64,000 nt of DNA from Streptomyces sp. cf386 (GTDB taxonomy: Bacteria; Actinomycetota; Actinomycetes; Streptomycetales; Streptomycetaceae). Below the pieces are notes generated by a model. The model had not been told where the DNA came from and ran no database searches. It was given only the letters and a program-made list of their open reading frames with translations. Position 1 is the stretch's first letter, and every line of letters begins with the position of its first letter. Below are positions 16,825-24,715 of this stretch, piece after piece. The position numbers and the translations under genes were made by a program. The stretch spans positions 453,357 to 517,356 of the forward strand of contig NZ_FNHV01000007.1 of NCBI RefSeq assembly GCF_900103585.1, in the 5' to 3' direction.

Positions 16825-18359
16825 GGGTTGTTCGCTCCCGTCTCGGGGCGCCGCCTGACGCTCAGGCGTGACGGCAGGTCGGTCAGATCGGCGCCGCGCG
16901 GGACGCCGAGGCGTTCGAGCACCGCGGTCCCGGCCACGGCGACGGTCAGATTGAGCAGCAGCGCGGCGAGCCCGGCGTAGACCTCCGGCCCGCTGCCGAG
17001 CGGCACGACCGACGAGAACCCTTCCTGTACGACCATGAAGGTCCCCGCCACCATGCCCACGCCCCACCCGGCGAGCAGCGCCCGCGGATGCAGCCGCCCG
17101 GTGAACAGGCCCACCGCGACGGCCGGGAAGATCTGCAGGATCCACACCCCGCCGAGCAGCTGGAGGTTGATGGCGTCCTGGTCGCGCAGCCCGAACACGA
17201 ACGCCACCGCGCCCACCTTCGCGGTGAGCGACACCGCCTTGGCGATCCGCACCTGCCGCTTGGGCGTGGCCGTCGGATGGACGTACTCGACATACACATT
17301 GCGTACGAAGCTCGTGGCGGCGGCGATCGACATCACCGCCGCCGGGACCATCGCCCCCACGGTGATCGCACCGAACACCAGCCCGGCCAGCGGCGCCGGC
17401 ATCAGCCGGTCGACCAGCATCGGTACGGCCGCCTCGGCGCCGCCCGCCGGGGCGCGCACGCCCGTCGCGAGGGCCGCGATGCCGAGGAAGCCGAAGAGGG
17501 CGAGCAGCGCGGTCCAGGCGGGCAGCGCGACGGACACCTTGCGCAGGGTCCGCGGGCCGTCGGCGGCGAAACCGGCGGTGAGCACGTGCGGGTACATCAG
17601 CAGGGCGAGCGCGGAGCCGAGGGCGAGGGTGGCGTAGGCGGGCTGCTGCTCGGGGGTGAGGAGCAGCGCCGGTCCGCCGAGGCGCTCGGCCGCACCGTCG
17701 AAGACGGCACCGGGGCCGCCGAGCCGGGCCAGCACCAGCCAGGTCACCGCGGTCAGCGAGACGAAGACGGCCACGGCCTTGAGCGCGGAGATGACGGTCG
17801 GGGCGCGCAGCCCGTGCCGGTAGGTGGCGACGGCCAGCCCCGCGAACAGGGCCACCATCACCAGATCACCGGCCGCGCCCCGCGGATACACGCCCCCGGC
17901 CGCCAGCACCGCCCTGATGCCGAGCAGCTGCAGCGCGAGATACGGCATCGTCGCGAGGATTCCGGTCAGCGCGACCACCAGGGCGAGCGGCGCCGACCCG
18001 TACCGGCCGCGCACGAAGTCGGCCGCGGTGACGTAGCCGTGCCGACGGGCGACGGACCACAGGCGGCTCAGCAGCACGAAGGCGATCGGGCAGACGATCA
18101 CCGTGTACGGCACCGCGAAGAAGGCGGGCGCGCCGTTGCCGTACGCCAGCCCCGGTATGGCGGCGAAGGTGTACGCGGTGAAGATCGTGCCGCCGAGCAG
18201 CAGCCAGGTCCACACCGGGCCGAGACTGCGGTCGGCCAGCGCCCAGCCCTCCAGCGACGGCAGACGGTCGCTCGGGCTCAGGCGCCGCGCGGTGACGGCG
18301 AGCAGCGACGCTCCGCCGATCACGGCGAGAAACGTCGCGGTCATGGCGCCGTCGGCCAT
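16821..18359 (-). CDS. sodium/solute symporter (SSS family)
   Basis: A 512-residue membrane protein with about 13 hydrophobic segments. TIFTAYTFAAIPGLAYGNGAPAFFAVPY (about 58-85) and YVTAADFVRGRYGS (about 111-124) match the SSS core, and AITVGAMVPAAVMSIAAATSFVRNVYVEY with the following KAVSLTAK carries the family's TM8 sodium-site region. Related actinobacterial members move monocarboxylates or amino acids. A DUF3311 gene, which usually precedes such symporters, sits on the opposite strand 165 bases away. ATG at 18359. First gene of the operon with the sigma factor. Confidence 0.9.
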   Translation of the reverse strand: MADGAMTATFLAVIGGASLLAVTARRLSPSDRLPSLEGWALADRSLGPVWTWLLLGGTIFTAYTFAAIPGLAYGNGAPAFFAVPYTVIVCPIAFVLLSRLWSVARRHGYVTAADFVRGRYGSAPLALVVALTGILATMPYLALQLLGIRAVLAAGGVYPRGAAGDLVMVALFAGLAVATYRHGLRAPTVISALKAVAVFVSLTAVTWLVLARLGGPGAVFDGAAERLGGPALLLTPEQQPAYATLALGSALALLMYPHVLTAGFAADGPRTLRKVSVALPAWTALLALFGFLGIAALATGVRAPAGGAEAAVPMLVDRLMPAPLAGLVFGAITVGAMVPAAVMSIAAATSFVRNVYVEYVHPTATPKRQVRIAKAVSLTAKVGAVAFVFGLRDQDAINLQLLGGVWILQIFPAVAVGLFTGRLHPRALLAGWGVGMVAGTFMVVQEGFSSVVPLGSGPEVYAGLAALLLNLTVAVAGTAVLERLGVPRGADLTDLPSRLSVRRRPETGANNP

Positions 18360-18523
18360 GGGTCACCGTCCTTGGTGTGTGCCCTCGCGCCTAAGTTGCG
18401 CGAACGCCCGGAACGGAGGACAGGGAACCGGCGGGAAATTTCCCCGAAATTCGCTGTCAACCGGTCTCCGGGGGTGGGCAACTCTTGCACAGACCGACAG
18501 CGAGCGGGAGAGGAGCGCAGGTC

Positions 18524-18772
18524 ATGGCACGGACCGGTCATCACCGGCTACGGCGCGTCGCGATCGCCGTACTGCTCCTCGCGCCCGCCGCAGGACTGCT
18601 GTGGGTTCCGCTGTACGCCGGTGCGGATCCGCGGCTGGCGGGGACGCCGTTCTTCTACTGGTACCAGCTCGCCTGGGTGCCGGGGTGCGGCCTCTGCCTG
18701 CTCGCGGCGTACGCGCTGACGGACCGACGTCGACATCGGCATCCGCGTCGAGATCGACATCGGCATCGCTGA
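18524..18772 (+). CDS. DUF3311 small membrane protein
   Basis: An 82-residue protein with two membrane helices: about 9-29 (RVAIAVLLLAPAAGLLWVPLY) and 44-62 (YQLAWVPGCGLCLLAAYAL). The family pattern WVPLY ... PRLxGxPFFYWYQLxWV is intact. DUF3311 proteins pair with SSS symporters. Here the gene is divergent from the symporter at 16821 and runs towards cstA. The tail RRRHRHPRRDRHRHR comes from a small DNA duplication (TCGACATCGGCATC at 18730 and 18754) and is probably not conserved. GAGAGGAGCGCAG precedes the ATG. Confidence 0.85.
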   Translation: MARTGHHRLRRVAIAVLLLAPAAGLLWVPLYAGADPRLAGTPFFYWYQLAWVPGCGLCLLAAYALTDRRRHRHPRRDRHRHR

Positions 18773-18800
18773 GCCGCACTTCCCCTTCTGCCGCACACCC

Positions 18801-18844
18801 GCTTCGCCCACCTGTTGAGTTCGCTTCGCCCACCTGTTGAGTTC
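18801..18844 (+). repeat. perfect 22-bp tandem duplication upstream of cstA
   Basis: The 22-base unit GCTTCGCCCACCTGTTGAGTTC occurs twice head to tail (18801-18822 and 18823-18844), ending at the cstA ribosome binding site (CAGGAG). It lies in the presumed leader of cstA. Confidence 0.85.
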
Positions 18845-18854
18845 AGGAGCCGCC

Positions 18855-21008
18855 ATGCCTACGTCAGCCATGCCCGAATCCGGTCGTGAGGCGCCGGAAA
18901 AATCCCGGATGTCGCCAAAGTCGGTCGCACTCTGGATCGCCGTCGCCCTTGTCGGCGCCCTCGGCTGGGCCGTGCTCGCCCTGTCCCGGGGTGAGGAGAT
19001 CTCGGCCGTCTGGCTGGTCGTGGCGGCGCTCGGCTCGTACGCGATCGCCTACCGCTTCTACTCGCGGTTCATCGCCCGGCGGGTCCTGCGGGTCGACGAC
19101 ACCCGTGCCACCCCGGCCGAGCGGCTGGAGGACGGCGTCGACTACCACCCCACCGACAAGCGGGTGCTGTTCGGCCACCACTTCGCGGCGATCGCCGGCG
19201 CCGGCCCGCTGGTCGGCCCGGTGCTGGCAGCGCAGATGGGCTATCTGCCGGGCACGGTCTGGATCATCGCGGGCGTGATCTTCGCCGGCGCCGTGCAGGA
19301 CATGATCGTTCTGTTCCTCTCGATGCGCCGGGACGGCAAGAGCCTGGGACAGATGGCCCGCGACGAGATCGGCAAGGTGGGCGGTGCCGCCGCGCTGATC
19401 GGCGTCTTCGCCATCATGATCATCCTGCTTGCGGTGCTCGCGATGGTCGTCGTCAACGCGCTGGCCGAGTCCGCGTGGGGCACCTTCTCGGTCACCATGA
19501 CCATCCCCATCGCCCTCTTCATGGGCTTCTACCTGCGCTATCTGCGCCCGGGCCAGGTCGTGGAGACCAGCTTCATCGGGGTGGCCCTGCTGCTGCTCGC
19601 CATCCTCGGCGGCGGCTGGATCCAGGACTCCTCGCTCGCCCAGTACTTCGTCTGGAGCCCGGAGACCCTGGTCTTCTGCCTGGTCGGCTACGGCTTCGTC
19701 GCCTCCGTGCTGCCGGTGTGGATGCTGCTGGCGCCGCGCGACTACCTCTCCACCTTCATGAAGGTCGGCACCATCGCCCTGATGGCCGTCGGCGTGGTGA
19801 TCGCCGCCCCGACCCTGAAGACCGAGTCGGTGACGGAGTTCGCCTCGACCGGCGCCGGACCGGTGTTCGCCGGGTCGCTGTTCCCGTTCCTGTTCATCAC
19901 CATCGCCTGCGGCGCCCTGTCCGGCTTCCACGCCCTGGTCTCCTCCGGCACCACGCCGAAGCTGATCCAGAAGGAGTCCCAGGTCCGGATGATCGGCTAC
20001 GGCTCCATGCTCACGGAGTCCTTCGTCGCCGTCATGGCCCTGATCGCCGCGTGCGTGCTCGAACCGGGCCTCTTCTACGCCATGAACTCCCCGGCCGCGC
20101 TGCTCGGCCCGACCGTGGACAGCGCCGCCGAGGCGGTGAAGAACCTAGGCTTCACCATCACCCCGGACCAGCTCACCGCGGCGGCCAAGGCCGTCGAGGA
20201 GGAGACGCTGGTGGGCCGCTCCGGTGGCGCGCCCACCCTGGCCGTGGGCATGTCGGAGATCTTCGCGGGGGTGTTCGGCGGGGCCGGAATGAAGGCCTTC
20301 TGGTACCACTTCGCGATCATGTTCGAGGCCCTGTTCATCCTCACCACCGTGGACGCGGGCACGCGCGTGGGCCGCTTCATGCTCCAGGACATGCTGGGCA
20401 ACGTCTGGAAGCCGATCGGCCGGGTCACCTGGAAGCCGGGCATCTGGATCACCAGCGCCCTGGTCGTGGGCGCCTGGGGATACTTCCTCTACGCCGGTGT
20501 CACCGACCCCCTCGGCGGCATCAAGCAGCTGTTCCCGCTGTTCGGCATCGCCAACCAGCTGCTGGCCGCGGTCGCCCTGGCCGTCACCACCACCGTGCTG
20601 ATCAAGTCCGGCAAGCTGCGCTGGGCCTGGGTCACCGGCATCCCGCTGGCCTGGGACGTGGCCGTCACCTTCACCGCGGGCTGGCAGAAGATCTTCTCGG
20701 ACAACCCGGCGATCGGCTTCTTCGCTCTGCGGGACAAGTACGCGCAGGCCATCGAGGACGGTCAGCTACTGCCGGGCGCCACGAACATGGACGACATGCA
20801 CACCATCGTGCTCAACAACACGGTGGACGGCGTGATCATGGCGATCTTCCTGCTGCTGGTCCTCACGGTCCTGGTCAACTGCGCGGTCGTGTGCGTCCGC
20901 GCCATCCGGGCCGGGGAGCCCCTGCCGACCACCGAGGCGCCGTACGTCGAGTCCCGCATCGATGTGCCGGAGCGGTCCGAAGAGCCGCTGGTGGGGACGC
21001 GCTCATGA
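18855..21008 (+). CDS. cstA: carbon starvation protein A (pyruvate/peptide transporter)
   Basis: A 717-residue polytopic membrane protein of the CstA/BtsT family (proton-coupled pyruvate uptake, also linked to peptide use during carbon starvation). The family core is complete: HHFAAIAGAGPLVGPVLAAQMGYLPGTVWIIAGVIFAGAVQDM (about 105-150), GALSGFHALVSSGTTPKLI and the C-terminal FPLFGIANQLLAAVALAVTTTVLIKSGK. About 16-18 membrane segments. ATG 18855 with CAGGAG. Its stop overlaps the ybdD start, the standard cstA-ybdD arrangement. A short hydrophilic N-terminus (1-20) is unusual but harmless. Confidence 0.95.
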   Translation: MPTSAMPESGREAPEKSRMSPKSVALWIAVALVGALGWAVLALSRGEEISAVWLVVAALGSYAIAYRFYSRFIARRVLRVDDTRATPAERLEDGVDYHPTDKRVLFGHHFAAIAGAGPLVGPVLAAQMGYLPGTVWIIAGVIFAGAVQDMIVLFLSMRRDGKSLGQMARDEIGKVGGAAALIGVFAIMIILLAVLAMVVVNALAESAWGTFSVTMTIPIALFMGFYLRYLRPGQVVETSFIGVALLLLAILGGGWIQDSSLAQYFVWSPETLVFCLVGYGFVASVLPVWMLLAPRDYLSTFMKVGTIALMAVGVVIAAPTLKTESVTEFASTGAGPVFAGSLFPFLFITIACGALSGFHALVSSGTTPKLIQKESQVRMIGYGSMLTESFVAVMALIAACVLEPGLFYAMNSPAALLGPTVDSAAEAVKNLGFTITPDQLTAAAKAVEEETLVGRSGGAPTLAVGMSEIFAGVFGGAGMKAFWYHFAIMFEALFILTTVDAGTRVGRFMLQDMLGNVWKPIGRVTWKPGIWITSALVVGAWGYFLYAGVTDPLGGIKQLFPLFGIANQLLAAVALAVTTTVLIKSGKLRWAWVTGIPLAWDVAVTFTAGWQKIFSDNPAIGFFALRDKYAQAIEDGQLLPGATNMDDMHTIVLNNTVDGVIMAIFLLLVLTVLVNCAVVCVRAIRAGEPLPTTEAPYVESRIDVPERSEEPLVGTRS

Positions 21009-21196
21009 GCCCCGTGCGGAAGGTGCTGGGGGCGCTGCGCTGGTACGCCCGCGAGCTGACCGGCGAGGCGGAGTACGACCGCTACTGCGACCGGCACCGC
21101 CGCCATCACCCCCACGCCCCTGTACCGACCCGCCGGGAGTACGAGGTACTGCGCACCCTGCACCGGGAGGAGCACCCGCAGAGCCGCTGCTGCTGA
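21005..21196 (+). CDS. YbdD/YjiX family small protein
   Basis: A 63-residue soluble protein with the family pattern ALRWYARELTGEAEYDRYCDRHRRHHPHAPVPTRREYEVLRTLHREEHPQSRCC. In proteobacteria the homologues sit directly behind cstA or btsT and are needed for full transport. Here ATG overlaps the cstA stop (ATGA), so it is coupled. The C-terminal CC is typical. Confidence 0.9.
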   Translation: MSPVRKVLGALRWYARELTGEAEYDRYCDRHRRHHPHAPVPTRREYEVLRTLHREEHPQSRCC

Positions 21197-21240
21197 CACG
21201 GCACGCCCCGCGTCCCTAGGTACGTGCACTGCATCCACCC

Positions 21241-21285
21241 AGGGGCGCGGGGAACTGCGCGAGCAACCACGAACAACCCGCACCC
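21241..21285 (+). repeat. dispersed intergenic repeat, copy A
   Basis: Begins AGGGGCGCGGGGAACTGCGC and continues GAGCAACCAC ... CCGCACCC. Two further copies lie at 33170 and 60440 in the same orientation, each just after a plus-strand gene. From memory this is a common Streptomyces intergenic repeat. Confidence 0.8.
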
Positions 21286-21325
21286 ACCCCCGAAGCAGAC
21301 CCTTCACGGCGAGACACACACCCAG

Positions 21326-22276
21326 ATGCTGAGACGCCGACCATCCCTCCTGATCCGCCCCGAACTCGACGACGCCCCCCTGCACAGAACCCTGCGCGAA
21401 CTCCGCCCCACCCAACAGCTCCACGGCCTCGGAGCAGGCCGCACCAGCCCTGCATGGGACCCCGTCGCCGAACTGCTGCACGCCACCGGACGCGACTGGG
21501 ACCGCCGAGCCCACCGCGTCTCCGTCCTCGCCCGGCGCCTGCCGCCCGCGGTCTCCGAGCGATGGGCCGCCGACCGGCCCGACGACGGTGACGCCCTGGT
21601 CCTGCGCGCCTTCGTCCAGTCGGCCCGCGCCGCCGCCGAGGGACCCTCCGCGGTCCGCCGGGCCGAGCAGACGTGTCTGCGTGCCGCCGCGGCCTGCCCG
21701 GAGGATCCGACGCCCTGGCTGGCGCTGCTGTCCCTGATGCACTCCAGTGCCGTGCCGGTGCAGGACGCGGTGCCGGTGTGGACCCAGGCCGTCAACCGCG
21801 CGCCCTGGCATCGGGCGGCCTACCACCTGCTGCTGCGGTACCTGTCCCCGCGCGGGCACGGCGCGGTCCCCGACATGATGGACTTCGCCTGGCAGGTCGC
21901 CTTCCAGGCGCCGCACGGATCCCCGGTCGCCCTGCTGCCGGTCGTGGCCCGCGTGGAACTCGTCGCCCACCGTCAGGAGCGGACTGGTCTCGACGCGCTC
22001 GGCGCGAACGGTCACTGGAACGAACCCAGGGCGGCGAGGGAGATCGACACGGCCCTCTCGCGCTGGTTCCACACCGCCGCAGCACCGCACGCCGAAGCCG
22101 TCGTCGACCTCAACGTCCTCGCCTTCGCCCTGACCCGAGCCCACCGCCCGGCCGAGGCGGGCCCCGTCTTCCAGCGCATCGGCCGCCACATGACCCGCCA
22201 CCCGTGGGATCTGCTGCCCGAGCCGGAACGCACCTTCCGCTACTGGCAGGACCAGCTGAACGGCCGCCGGAAGTGA
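21326..22276 (+). CDS. conserved hypothetical protein, helical repeat-like
   Basis: A 316-residue soluble protein without signal peptide or membrane segment. The middle and end are rich in Ala/Leu/Trp/Arg helices with spacing that resembles TPR-like repeats (CLRAAAACPEDPTPWLALLSLMHSS, VWTQAVNRAPWHRAAYHLLLRYLSP, VLAFALTRAHRPAEAGPVFQRIGRHMTRHPW). No catalytic motif seen. ATG 21326 chosen as the first after the dispersed repeat; a further in-frame start upstream would run into that repeat. Function unknown. It converges on SURF1. Confidence 0.65.
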   Translation: MLRRRPSLLIRPELDDAPLHRTLRELRPTQQLHGLGAGRTSPAWDPVAELLHATGRDWDRRAHRVSVLARRLPPAVSERWAADRPDDGDALVLRAFVQSARAAAEGPSAVRRAEQTCLRAAAACPEDPTPWLALLSLMHSSAVPVQDAVPVWTQAVNRAPWHRAAYHLLLRYLSPRGHGAVPDMMDFAWQVAFQAPHGSPVALLPVVARVELVAHRQERTGLDALGANGHWNEPRAAREIDTALSRWFHTAAAPHAEAVVDLNVLAFALTRAHRPAEAGPVFQRIGRHMTRHPWDLLPEPERTFRYWQDQLNGRRK

Positions 22277-22336
22277 CGGTGTGTGCGGCCGCCTGAAGCG
22301 ACCGTGGCGATGCGTGGTGTGCGCCGCCGCTCGGGA

Positions 22337-23131
22337 CTACACCGGGGTCGGCGCCGTCTCCGCCTCCTCCGGAGCAGCGGCCGCGTCCGCCTGCTCACGG
22401 GCCTCACGGCGGGCCAGGATCAGCCAGCCGACGGGGACGCCCGCCGCGAACAGCCACCACTGGATGGCGTACGCGTAGTTCAGCGGAGCGTTCTCGTTGC
22501 CGGGCTTGCCGATCAGCTCGGGCGTGTCCCCCTTCGGCTCGGGCGCCGACTGCACGATGTACCCGCCGAGCACCTGGGCGCCGAGGCGCCGCGCCTCCTG
22601 CTCGCTGTTGATCAGCATGACCTGCCGGTCGGGCAGGCCCTTGAGGTTCTTGATGCCGCTCGCCTCGGTCGTCTCGTCGGGCATCAGCCGCCCGGTGACA
22701 GTGACCTGGCCGCTCGGCGGTGCGGGGATCTTGGGGAACGCCGTCTGGGTCGGCCCGTCCGCCGGGATCCAGCCCCGGTTGACCAGCAGCACCTTGCCGT
22801 CCGTCAGGACGAAGGGGGTGAGGACGTGGAAGCCGACCTCTTCGTCGGCGTTGACACGGCGCCTGACGACGACTTCGTGCTCGGTGTCGAAGCGGCCCAC
22901 CGCGCTCACGCTGCGGTACCGCTCCTTGGTGGTGACGGTGTGCCCCGGGGAGGTCAGCTTCTCGGCGGGCTCAGGCTTCGCGCCGAGCGCGTCGGCGACC
23001 AGCTGGTTGCGGGCGGAGCGCTCCTCGTAGCGGTGCATCTGCCAGATGCCCAGCCTGATCATCGTGGGGATGAGGAGCAGGGCGACCAGCGTGAGGATCA
23101 CCCACTGCCGGGACAACAGGAAGCGGTACAC
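22337..23131 (-). CDS. SURF1 family protein (cytochrome oxidase assembly)
   Basis: A 264-residue membrane protein needed in other organisms to insert haem into cytochrome c oxidase. Membrane helix 1 (about 11-29, WVILTLVALLLIPTMIRLG) is followed by GIWQMHRYEER, the SURF1 start motif. VLLVNRGWIPADG is the central conserved strand. NYAYAIQWWLFAAGVPVGWLIL is helix 2 (about 220-242). The family start VYRFLL points to GTG at 23131; a TTG five codons upstream (23146) is possible. A perfect 13-bp hairpin covers the start codon. The Ala/Glu-rich C-terminus is variable. Confidence 0.88.
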   Translation of the reverse strand: MYRFLLSRQWVILTLVALLLIPTMIRLGIWQMHRYEERSARNQLVADALGAKPEPAEKLTSPGHTVTTKERYRSVSAVGRFDTEHEVVVRRRVNADEEVGFHVLTPFVLTDGKVLLVNRGWIPADGPTQTAFPKIPAPPSGQVTVTGRLMPDETTEASGIKNLKGLPDRQVMLINSEQEARRLGAQVLGGYIVQSAPEPKGDTPELIGKPGNENAPLNYAYAIQWWLFAAGVPVGWLILARREAREQADAAAAPEEAETAPTPV

Positions 23132-23161
23132 CCCACGACCGTACAACTCGGTCGTGGGGTG
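23129..23161 (-). terminator. perfect hairpin over the SURF1 start codon
   Basis: CACCCCACGACCG pairs with CGGTCGTGGGGTG, 13 bp with a 7-base loop. On the minus strand it begins 28 bases after the zinc-protein stop and its last three bases are the SURF1 GTG. It can be the terminator of the upstream gene, a block on SURF1 translation, or both. No T-tract follows. Confidence 0.7.
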
Positions 23162-23189
23162 CTTTCAGGCGGGTACGGGTCCTGGCCGG

Positions 23190-23423
23190 TCACACCTTGT
23201 CGACGATCCCCACCTTCCCCTCCTCGCGGGCGCAGTGGGCGCCGCAGTACCAGTGGCCCTCGACCTCGACGCCCTGCCCGATGATCTGGACGCGGCAGTG
23301 TTCGCAGACCGGGGCCATGCGGTGGATCGCACAGGAGAAGCAGTCGAAGACGTGCACCGCGCCCTGCGCGTGCACCTCGAAGCTCATGCCGTAGTCGTTT
23401 CCGCATACTTCACATGTCGCCAT
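23190..23423 (-). CDS. small zinc-binding protein with four Cys pairs
   Basis: A 77-residue soluble protein, 10% cysteine. The metal sites read CEVCGNDY (4-7), DCFSCAIH (28-34), CEHCRVQI (40-43) and WYCGAHC (60-64), with His residues next to several. The layout MATCEVCGNDY ... VFDCFSCAIHRMAPVCEHC is a known actinobacterial small protein family sometimes labelled prokaryotic metallothionein-like. Probably a structural zinc protein; the partner is unknown. It is separated from SURF1 by a hairpin and from the exonuclease upstream by 79 bases. Confidence 0.8.
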   Translation of the reverse strand: MATCEVCGNDYGMSFEVHAQGAVHVFDCFSCAIHRMAPVCEHCRVQIIGQGVEVEGHWYCGAHCAREEGKVGIVDKV

Positions 23424-23502
23424 GCGCCACAGGGTGAGCCGTCACCGCGGCCCGGGCGAGACGGCTCCGGGCGAGTCGCGCGGCAATCACCCGTCCGTAC
23501 GG

Positions 23503-24516
23503 TCACTGCTCCGACGCAGGTTCCACATCCCTGAGGAGCTGTCCGAAGGCGGCCTCGTCGACCACCGGCGTCCCGTACTGCCGGGCCTTGACCACCTTCG
23601 AGGTGCCCGCGTCGGGGTCGTTCGTGACGAGCAGGCTGGTCAGCCGGGACAGGCTCGTCGACACATGCAGTCCGGCCTCGATCGCGCGGTCCTCCAGCAG
23701 GTCGCGCTCGACCGAGGTGTCTCCGGAGAAGGCGATCCGCATGCCCTGCTTGAGCCTTTTGCCCTCTTCGTAGCGGCCTGGATTGGGATGGGGGCAGGCG
23801 GGCCGTTTCCGGGACGGACGCCAACTGGTCGGCCGATAGCTGCCGTAGCCGCCGCTGGAGCCGCCCCCTGCCTGCTGTCCGATCCGGGGCGCGGCGGTGT
23901 CCCGCCACTCGGTCAGCGGCCGGCACTCCTGCAACGGCAGCCGCCTGCCACCCGCCGCCGCGGCCCGCAGGCTCGGCCGGAACGCCTCCGCCAGCACGCG
24001 CGCGTCGTCCAGCGCGTGGTGCGCGCGCTGCTGTACGACGCCGAAGTGTGCCGCCAGTGACTCCAGCTTGTGGTTGGGCAGCGGCAGGCCCAGCTCCTTG
24101 GACAGGGCGATGGTGCACAGCCGCTGCCGTACCGGTGCCTCGCGCTCCGCGCGCGCGTACTCCCGCGCGATCATCTGCCAGTCGAAGACGGCGTTGTGCG
24201 CGACGAGCACCCGGCCGTCGAGGCGGGCCGAGAACTCCTCGGCGATGTCCTGGAACAGGGGGGCGCCCTCCAGCGCCTCGCTCGTCAGACCGTGGATCCA
24301 CACCGGGCCGGGGTCGCGCTCCGGGTTGACCAGCGTGTACCAGTGGTCCTCGACCTCGCCGAGCGCGTCCAGCCGGTAGACGGCCGCGGAGATTATCCGG
24401 TCGTCCCGGGCCAGGCCGGTGGTCTCCACGTCAACGACCGCGTATCCCTGCGGATACGCGGCCGGCCACGCTGTGGGGGCGGACGCTGCGGTCGTCAGGT
24501 CTTCGAGCATGGTCAC
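23503..24516 (-). CDS. DEDDh 3'-5' exonuclease with BRCT domain
   Basis: A 337-residue DnaQ-type exonuclease. The acidic residues are all visible: D and E of VDVETTG (about 28-34, Exo I), D of HNAVFDWQ (about 106-113, Exo II) and HHALDDAR (about 164-171, Exo III). After a Gly/Ser/Arg linker (about 205-245) comes a BRCT-like domain (KQGMRIAFSGDTSVERDLLEDRAIEAGLHVSTSLSRLTSLLVTNDPDAGTSKVVKARQYGTPVVDEAAF), the kind that binds DNA ends. Probably a repair exonuclease. Start taken at GTG 24516; ATG at 24510 is equally possible. Overlapping palindromes lie just upstream. Confidence 0.9.
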   Translation of the reverse strand: MTMLEDLTTAASAPTAWPAAYPQGYAVVDVETTGLARDDRIISAAVYRLDALGEVEDHWYTLVNPERDPGPVWIHGLTSEALEGAPLFQDIAEEFSARLDGRVLVAHNAVFDWQMIAREYARAEREAPVRQRLCTIALSKELGLPLPNHKLESLAAHFGVVQQRAHHALDDARVLAEAFRPSLRAAAAGGRRLPLQECRPLTEWRDTAAPRIGQQAGGGSSGGYGSYRPTSWRPSRKRPACPHPNPGRYEEGKRLKQGMRIAFSGDTSVERDLLEDRAIEAGLHVSTSLSRLTSLLVTNDPDAGTSKVVKARQYGTPVVDEAAFGQLLRDVEPASEQ

Positions 24517-24531
24517 TGAGGATACGGGCCG

Positions 24532-24555
24532 GGACTGACAGTCCTGACCGTCAGG
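24532..24555. promoter_or_regulatory. two interlocked palindromes upstream of the exonuclease
   Basis: GGACTGACAGTCC (24532-24544) and CCTGACCGTCAGG (24543-24555) are each perfect 6-1-6 inverted repeats sharing two bases. They lie 16-39 bases upstream of the exonuclease start, where an operator would be expected. No local regulator gene suggests the binder. Confidence 0.4.
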
Positions 24556-24715
24556 TGCCTTGCCGGGTCCGCCTGTTCGAGCGCGGCGAACGCACGCGCG
24601 TCAACCGGTCGGCGGACATGCCGTGTTGCCGCACGCCGGTGACCCCGCCGGCCCCGGTGCCCGACCGGGAGCGTCGGTACGTCCCGGATGTCCCCCTCGG
24701 TGCGATCCTCCGTAT

